Shown here: positions 13,843 to 18,599 of the stretch, piece by piece | Layout: each line of letters opens with the position of its first letter | How positions within the stretch are numbered: the stretch's first letter is position 1 | Assembly (NCBI GenBank): GCA_035943195.1 | Contig: DASZCK010000063.1 | Coordinates: forward strand, 1-18,599 | Length of the DNA stretch: 18,599 nucleotides | Source of the DNA: DAIDKA01 sp035943195 | Lineage (GTDB): Bacteria; Pseudomonadota; Gammaproteobacteria; Steroidobacterales; Steroidobacteraceae | Direction of reading: 5' to 3' | Made by a program: the position numbers and the translations under genes | Notes under the pieces: model-generated | Databases searched by the model: none | Told to the model about the DNA's origin: nothing | Seen by the model: the letters and a program-made list of their open reading frames with translations, nothing else

Positions 13843-14736
13843 CTAGCGGTCCAGATCACTCGCCATCCGGTGCATGATCTGGGTCCGCTGAAATTTCGCG
13901 TCCTGATCGGTGGCGTACAGCGACTTCAGGAATTCCTGGTCCCACTCACTCATCCCGGGCGGCGCGTCCTGGGGCGCGCCGTCGAACAGCTTGAGGATGG
14001 TTGCGCTCTTACCCAGATTCGCCTCCGGCTTGATGTCCGCCAACGCCACCATGGCGACATAGTCGGCGAACTGCCCACGCGTCACGCCCTGCAGCCTGGT
14101 CTCATCGACGACCAGATAGACGTTGCTCAGGGCCCTGACGACATTGAGTTTCGCGGGGCTGAGATTTGATACGTCGACGCATCTTGGGCCCTGTGGGCAG
14201 GGCATCAGCGGCAGGCCGTCCTGGGATCGCTCGATCGAGCTGTACCAGACCCTGACCGGACGCGGACTGCGCAGGAGTTCCTCGACCTGCATGGGATAGG
14301 CGTCCTGGCCAAAGACGTAATAGAAATCGTGCTTCTCCATGGCCGCTATGAGCTCTCGCGGTCGTGGATAAATCATGATGTAGAGGTTCGCCCGGCACTG
14401 CTCTCCAGCCAGTGGCACGCGCGCATCGCGCGCGATCTCTGAAAGCCGTTCGAGGATGAACTCTCCTTCCGTCCGGGGCAGACCTGACACCAGCGGGCAG
14501 ACGGGCTTCTGCCATCGGGGCAGTCCCATTCCAGGCTCGACGCCGGCGATTTCGCTGACGAACTCTGAAAGTCTCTGCTCCAGCTGCGCACGCCGGGCCG
14601 TCACGATCACTTCCTGTAAGGGTTCGGCAGTGGCTGCGTCGCTTGCAGCCCGGCCCTGAGGCGCCGCGAGAACCAGCAGCAATCCCGCCACCGCCAGAAC
14701 GGATGGCCTCATGGACATGGGCGAAGTCTGTTGCAT
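13843..14736 (-). CDS. Exported protein of unknown function with TonB-box-like N-terminal motif
   Basis: The 297-residue product carries a Sec signal peptide (MRPSVLAVAGLLLVLAAPQGRA, cleaved near AASDA) and then QEVIVTARRAQLEQRL, with EVIVTAR at about 42-48, very like the 'EEVVVTARR' sequence that begins TonB-dependent receptors. No plug or 22-strand barrel follows, as the protein is far too short. The body has four cysteines in CPLVSGL, EQCRANLY and MPCPQGPRC, probably forming disulphides in the periplasm. The initiation codon is uncertain: ATG 14736 has AGGA nine bases upstream, while GTG 14742, ATG 14718 and ATG 14712 are alternatives. It is transcribed divergently from the ABC ATPase gene and convergent with the small soluble protein gene. 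Function unknown; the motif might bind TonB or an adaptor, or may be mimicry. Confidence 0.7.
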   Translation of the reverse strand: MQQTSPMSMRPSVLAVAGLLLVLAAPQGRAASDAATAEPLQEVIVTARRAQLEQRLSEFVSEIAGVEPGMGLPRWQKPVCPLVSGLPRTEGEFILERLSEIARDARVPLAGEQCRANLYIMIYPRPRELIAAMEKHDFYYVFGQDAYPMQVEELLRSPRPVRVWYSSIERSQDGLPLMPCPQGPRCVDVSNLSPAKLNVVRALSNVYLVVDETRLQGVTRGQFADYVAMVALADIKPEANLGKSATILKLFDGAPQDAPPGMSEWDQEFLKSLYATDQDAKFQRTQIMHRMASDLDR

Positions 14737-14853
14737 GGCCACTGATCCTGTCTATCCGCGGCTCGTCGGGCCGGGTGTCGCTTCGTCGCAAACTCGCCCG
14801 ATGCCCCAAAACGCATCCTACATTGACCCGCAGATCTTAACCGGAGACTGTCC

Positions 14854-15549
14854 ATGCAGGCCGCCGTCCTGTCCAACCTATCCAAGACCTATCACATCGA
14901 AGCGGTGGAGGTTAAGGCGCTGCACCGGGTCGACATCGAGATCCGCAGCAACTGCTTTACTGCCATTTCGGGTCCCTCCGGCAGCGGCAAGACCACGCTG
15001 CTGAACATTATCGGCTGCATTGATCGACCCGATGCTGGCGAACTTACCGTCGCCGGCACCCCGGTGGCGAAGCTGTCTGATGATGCACTGTCGGACTTTC
15101 GCGCCACGCATCTGGGCTTCGTGTTCCAGAGCTTCAATCTGATTCCGGTGCTCACCGCCTACGAGAATGTGGAGTACCCGCTGCGACTCACCAACCTGCC
15201 GCCCGCGCAACGGCGCGAGCGGGTCCACGCCATGCTCGAATCGGTAGGCCTGGGTGCTCACGCCCAGCATCGCCCGGGGCAATTATCCGGCGGCCAGCAA
15301 CAGCGCGTGGCAATTGCCCGTGCACTGGCGGGCGCGCCGCGGGTGGTGCTCGCCGACGAGCCCACCGCCAATCTCGACAGCCACACGGGGGCCTCGATCA
15401 TCGAGCTGATGCGACGCCTGCAGCGTGAACAGCAGGTCTCGATCGTGATCTGTTCGCATGATCCCCAGGTGATCGCCGCCGCCGACGACACGATCGTCAT
15501 CCGCGACGGCCGCGTCGCATCCGTGAACCGTTCGGGAATGCCCTCATGA
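14854..15549 (+). CDS. ABC transporter ATP-binding protein, MacB/LolD type
   Basis: This 231-residue ATPase powers the adjacent permease. It has Walker A GPSGSGKTT (40-48), a Q-loop FVFQSF (89-94), signature LSGGQQQR (144-151), Walker B VVLADEPT (164-171) and the switch histidine in ICSHDPQ (His202). The wording NLIPVLTAYENVEYPLRL after the Q-loop is typical of the LolD/MacB class, which drives lipoprotein release or export of lipids and peptides without a conventional substrate channel. GGAG sits seven bases before the ATG. Its last codons overlap the permease start in ATGA. The gene opens the plus-strand block of ATPase, permease, LolA-like protein and outer-membrane protein, separated by a 117-base gap from the divergent exported protein gene. 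Confidence 0.93.
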   Translation: MQAAVLSNLSKTYHIEAVEVKALHRVDIEIRSNCFTAISGPSGSGKTTLLNIIGCIDRPDAGELTVAGTPVAKLSDDALSDFRATHLGFVFQSFNLIPVLTAYENVEYPLRLTNLPPAQRRERVHAMLESVGLGAHAQHRPGQLSGGQQQRVAIARALAGAPRVVLADEPTANLDSHTGASIIELMRRLQREQQVSIVICSHDPQVIAAADDTIVIRDGRVASVNRSGMPS

Positions 15550-16934
15550 TGACTTTTGACCTGGCGGTCCGAAATCTGAAGCGCAACCGCCGTCGCTCGA
15601 TCACCACGCTCGCGGCCATCGTGGTCGGAACCGTCGCCATCCTGCTGTTTGGCGGCTACACCCGTAACATCCGCTACGGCCTGCAGATGGGGTTCGTGCG
15701 TTCCAGCGGCCACCTGCAGATCCAGCATCAGGATTACTTCCTGTACGGCAGCGGCAATCCTGCCGCCTATGGCATTGCCGACTACCTGCATGTCATAGAG
15801 GTGGTGCGTCACGATCCGGTGTTGGCGCCGATGCTCACCGTCGTCACCCCCACCCTCACGTTGGGCGGCATCGCCGGAAATTTTGAAGCGGGCCTGTCGC
15901 GCACCGTGATCGCGACCGGGGTGGACGTCGAGGGCCAGAATGCGCTTCGCAAGTGGAACGACTTCGGCTACCCAGGAACTCCGGAGCCGCTGGCGCTGAC
16001 CGGGACTGCGGCAAACGCCGCCGTGGTCGGCGCGGGCGTGGCGCGGGTGCTGCAGCTGTGTGGCGCTCCGGGCCTACAAACCTGCTCGCCGGAGCATGCC
16101 GCGGCAAGGTCCTCTGCGCCGGCCCTGCCTTCGGATCTCGCCGCCCTGTCGGCGGCCGAAGTCAGCTCGACCCCACCGCATAAGGATGCGCGCGTCGAAC
16201 TGCTGGCCGCGACGGCTCGCGGCGCGCCCAATGTGGCGAGCCTGTCGGTGATCAAGGCGGAGAGCCAGGCAGTGAAGGACCTGGATGACATTTACGTCGC
16301 GCTGCATCTCGCCCAGGCGCAGCGACTGATCTACGGCGGTGATGTGCCGCAAGTGACGGCGATCATCGTGCAGCTGCGTCACACCGGTCAGATTCCCGCG
16401 GCTCGCGCCAGACTCGAGCAGCTGCTGGCCACGACGTTGAAGGGCGAGCCGCTGGAGGTTCACGACTATGAGACGCTCAATCCCTATTACGGCCAGACTG
16501 TCGGTTTCTTCGCGGCGATCTTCGGCTTCATCTCCATTCTCATCGGGGTCATCGTACTGTTCACGGTCGGCAATACCATGAGCATGGCGGTGGTCGAACG
16601 CACCCCGGAGATCGGCACGCTGCGCGCCGTGGGCCTGCGCCGCTCCGGCATCAGAAAGATGTTCATGGCCGAGGGGATGCTGCTGGGCCTGCTGGGGTCC
16701 GTACTCGGCATCATCGCCTCGCTGATCCTGGCCTATCTGATCAATCACGGCGGGATCACCTGGACTCCGCCCGGCAGGGTCGACGCCGTACCGCTGACCG
16801 TACGCGTCTGGGGCGAGCCCGCGCCCATGATTGCCGTTGTCATCGCGCTCACCGTGGTGACGATCCTGTCCTCGTGGATACCGTCACGGCGCGGTGCGCG
16901 CATCAACATCGTTTCCGCATTGAGGCACGCCTGA
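15546..16934 (+). CDS. FtsX/MacB-type ABC transporter permease
   Basis: The 462-residue permease has the MacB/LolC topology: TM1 near 18-36 (SITTLAAIVVGTVAILLFG), a large periplasmic domain (about 40-315), then TM2 (317-341), TM3 (373-399) and TM4 (427-445). The FtsX core motifs are ERTPEIGTLRAVGLRRSGI (351-369) and PSRRGARINIVSALRHA (446-462). An alanine/serine/proline-rich stretch with two cysteines (172-228, CGAPGLQTC at its start) interrupts the periplasmic domain and looks like a flexible insertion. It starts within the ATPase gene (ATGA overlap); ATG 15549 in the same frame is an alternative start that removes one residue. A single permease gene suggests a homodimer, unlike the LolC/LolE pair. 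Substrate is unknown; the next gene makes a lipid or lipoprotein more likely. Confidence 0.9.
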   Translation: MMTFDLAVRNLKRNRRRSITTLAAIVVGTVAILLFGGYTRNIRYGLQMGFVRSSGHLQIQHQDYFLYGSGNPAAYGIADYLHVIEVVRHDPVLAPMLTVVTPTLTLGGIAGNFEAGLSRTVIATGVDVEGQNALRKWNDFGYPGTPEPLALTGTAANAAVVGAGVARVLQLCGAPGLQTCSPEHAAARSSAPALPSDLAALSAAEVSSTPPHKDARVELLAATARGAPNVASLSVIKAESQAVKDLDDIYVALHLAQAQRLIYGGDVPQVTAIIVQLRHTGQIPAARARLEQLLATTLKGEPLEVHDYETLNPYYGQTVGFFAAIFGFISILIGVIVLFTVGNTMSMAVVERTPEIGTLRAVGLRRSGIRKMFMAEGMLLGLLGSVLGIIASLILAYLINHGGITWTPPGRVDAVPLTVRVWGEPAPMIAVVIALTVVTILSSWIPSRRGARINIVSALRHA

Positions 16935-16938
16935 ACCC

Positions 16939-17736
16939 ATGAGCACCTTAACCAGAGTGATGACCCTGACGGCCCTGGCACTGTGTGGCATCGCGGGGAT
17001 GGCGGCAGGGGCGGACGCGCAGGGCCTGCCGGATCCCCAGAAAATCCTCGCCGCGAGCGATGCGGTGCGCAACCCCGTCAAGCCCTTCGGCCTGTCGATC
17101 TCCCTCACCGAGTACCGCAACTCCAAGGAGTCCGATTCGAACACCCTGGCGATCTATTCAAAGCTCGATGGCGACAGCGGCCGCTATCGCACCCTCGTCA
17201 GCTACGTCGGCCCGGCGCGCGATGCCGGCAAGCTGGTACTCGAGAACGGTACGGAAATGTGGTTTTACGACCCCTCGAGTGAGGCCAGCATCCGCATCTC
17301 CCCGCAGCAGCGGCTGCTGGGCCAGGCCTCCACCGGAGATGTCGTGACGGTGAACCTTGCCCACGACTACCACGCCGCGAGCGCAGCGCCCGAGGACATC
17401 ACTGATGGGGATCGCACCCTGCGCCACTGCTATAAGCTCACCCTGACGCAGGCTGTGCCTGATGCGACCTACCATCGCATCGAGCTGTGGGTCGAGCAGT
17501 CGAGCAGCCGTCCGGTCAAGGGCAAGTTCTATGCGGACAGCGAGCGGCTGCTGAAGACGGCGTACTACCGCGGATTTCACGTGGAGCTCGGCGTCGAGCG
17601 CCCCACCGAGATCGTCATCATCGACGGTCTGACTCCCACCTGGGTCACGGTCATGCGCTATTCCGACTATGCCTGGCGGGACATACCCGACAGCTGGCTG
17701 CAGCGCGATTACCTGCCGCGCTTCCGACCCGAGTGA
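16939..17736 (+). CDS. Periplasmic outer-membrane lipoprotein-sorting-like protein (LolA-like)
   Basis: This 265-residue protein has a Sec signal peptide (TLTALALCGIAGMAAGADA, cleavage near ADA|Q at residue 27) and a LolA-like hydrophobic-carrier fold. The pattern is that of 'outer membrane lipoprotein-sorting protein' families (LolA_like, PF17131 type by my recognition): GRYRTLVSYVGPARDAGK (81-98) followed by ENGTEMWFYDPSSEASIRIS, then KGKFYADSERLLKTAYYRGF (192-212) and a C-terminal WLQRDYLPRF. Such proteins form an open beta-half-barrel that binds acyl chains and passes lipids or lipoproteins across the periplasm. It begins four bases after the permease stop, so is likely its dedicated carrier. 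The ribosome site is weak. Confidence 0.85.
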   Translation: MSTLTRVMTLTALALCGIAGMAAGADAQGLPDPQKILAASDAVRNPVKPFGLSISLTEYRNSKESDSNTLAIYSKLDGDSGRYRTLVSYVGPARDAGKLVLENGTEMWFYDPSSEASIRISPQQRLLGQASTGDVVTVNLAHDYHAASAAPEDITDGDRTLRHCYKLTLTQAVPDATYHRIELWVEQSSSRPVKGKFYADSERLLKTAYYRGFHVELGVERPTEIVIIDGLTPTWVTVMRYSDYAWRDIPDSWLQRDYLPRFRPE

Positions 17737-17739
17737 GCG

Positions 17740-18599
17740 ATGCGCGCCTGGATGCTGCTCGCTCTGGCAGTCAGCGCGCCCGCTCTCGCGCAGGAGAGCG
17801 ACGAGGCGGCACTGGCGCTCGCCGACCACACACACGGGCAAGCGGCGGCACCGCGCACCTGCCTCGGGTACGCAGAGGGCGCGGTGAGCGACAGCACGTT
17901 CAGTGATGGAGCGGCTTCCGCGAGCGGCGGTCGCGCCTCCTTCGCCCTGCGCTGCGATGCCGCCCTAAACCGTGGATGGCGTGCCATCCTCTCCGACCGC
18001 TTCGATGATTTCTTTGCACGCGGTGGGAGCGCGCAGGCCCTCAACACGCTCAAGGAGGCCTATGTGAGCTTCCGCGACGGCGGCAGCGAGATCGTGGATT
18101 TCGGGCGCATCAATGTCCGCGAAGGCGTGGCATTCGCCTACAACCCAACGGACTACTTTCGCGCCGATGCGGTCCGGGCACTCATCTCGATCGACCCTGA
18201 CTCCTTGCGCGACGAGCGCATGGGCACGCTCATGGCGCGCTCCCAGACACTCTGGTCAAGCGGCTCACTGACCGCCATCGTCGCCCCCAGGATCGATGCC
18301 AAGCCCAACGACTCGACCCTCAATCCGGACCTTGGCGCCACCAATGATCGCACTCGCTGGCTGCTGGTGGCGAGTCAACGTCTCAGCACAGATCTGCAGC
18401 CGCAGTTCTCGCTCACCGGCGCGGAGCATGAGTCGCCACAAGCCGGGCTTGATCTGACGCACCTGCTGAACCGGGCCACGGTGGCCTATGTGGAGTGGTC
18501 CGGTGGCCGCTCCGACAGCAACCTCCATGCAAGCGGGTACCCGGCGTTGCCGGCCGACACGGCCTTTCGCTCGCGCCTGAGCACTGGCCTCACGTACAC
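17740..18599 (+). CDS. Probable outer-membrane beta-barrel protein (partial; 3' end outside the window)
   Basis: The open frame starts at ATG 17740, three bases after the LolA-like stop, and continues to the window edge without a stop (286 residues seen). A signal peptide is clear (MRAWMLLALAVSAPALAQ, cleavage near ALA|Q at 17). After it, alternating hydrophobic/polar stretches such as GGRASFALRCDAALNRGWRA, LKEAYVSFRDGGSEIVDFGR and LTAIVAPRIDA look like amphipathic beta strands. FGRINVREGVAFAYNPTDYFR (122-141) resembles a porin-like segment found in alginate-export/DUF1302-type proteins, though I cannot place the family. Cys41 and Cys72 may form a disulphide. Position after the LolA-like gene suggests it is the outer-membrane acceptor or exit of the same system; this is inference. 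Confidence 0.65.
   Translation, partial: MRAWMLLALAVSAPALAQESDEAALALADHTHGQAAAPRTCLGYAEGAVSDSTFSDGAASASGGRASFALRCDAALNRGWRAILSDRFDDFFARGGSAQALNTLKEAYVSFRDGGSEIVDFGRINVREGVAFAYNPTDYFRADAVRALISIDPDSLRDERMGTLMARSQTLWSSGSLTAIVAPRIDAKPNDSTLNPDLGATNDRTRWLLVASQRLSTDLQPQFSLTGAEHESPQAGLDLTHLLNRATVAYVEWSGGRSDSNLHASGYPALPADTAFRSRLSTGLTY

Noticed and set aside
13843..14736. TonB-dependent receptor
   Set aside because: Only the N-terminal box-like motif is present; the protein is far too short for a plug and barrel.
1..18599. Mobile element, CRISPR array or RNA gene
   Set aside because: I saw no transposase, integrase, terminal repeats, regularly spaced repeats or tRNA/rRNA-like sequence on either strand.

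Overview
The window is GC-rich and densely coding, with short intergenic gaps, 1-11 base overlaps between neighbours, and many exported or envelope proteins (Tat- and Sec-type leaders, a lipoprotein, a LolA-like protein, a probable outer-membrane barrel, an LpxL-type acyltransferase). This points to a Gram-negative proteobacterium. A high-GC gammaproteobacterium of the Steroidobacter/Nevskia/Solimonas or Xanthomonas type is my guess; no gene in the window fixes the taxon. I saw no rRNA, tRNA, CRISPR array, transposase or phage gene.

Layout. (1) 1-3564, plus strand: the C-terminal end of a cytochrome P450, a fatty-acyl-AMP ligase fused to an acyl carrier domain, and a Tat-exported FMN-dependent alpha-hydroxy-acid dehydrogenase carrying a CxxCH motif. 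This looks like a lipid-modifying or small lipid biosynthesis operon that begins upstream of the window. (2) 3574-6290, minus strand: a PadR regulator, a polytopic membrane protein with an N-terminus like the 'permease prefix' domain, a secreted cupin, and an MDR/quinone-reductase-type protein with a signal-like N-terminus. All are overlapping or nearly so, so this is one operon. (3) 6344-12670, minus strand: an RND efflux operon (membrane fusion protein, HAE1-type pump) continuing into an LpxL/HtrB-type acyltransferase and a lipoprotein of unknown function, with no outer-membrane channel gene. (4) 12671-13833: an AT-rich control region, a small XRE-type regulator (minus) and a divergent small soluble protein of unknown function (plus), separated by a palindrome. 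(5) 13843-14736, minus: an exported protein of unknown function with a TonB-box-like sequence at its mature N-terminus. (6) 14854-18599, plus: a MacB/LolD-type ABC ATPase, an FtsX-type permease, a LolA-like periplasmic protein and the start of a probable outer-membrane protein that runs off the window.

How they may work together. Block 6 has one candidate part for every envelope layer (ATPase, inner-membrane permease, periplasmic carrier, outer-membrane protein), so it reads as a self-contained trans-envelope lipid or lipoprotein transport system. Block 3 is a drug- or lipid-efflux pump with envelope-modifying accessories. Blocks 2, 3 and the XRE gene are all on the minus strand and could be partly co-transcribed. 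I saw possible internal hairpins and a possible leaderless promoter just before padR that would divide them. The most interesting candidates are the block 6 transport module, the CxxCH motif in the exported flavoenzyme, the RND-acyltransferase-lipoprotein operon and the TonB-box-like small exported protein.
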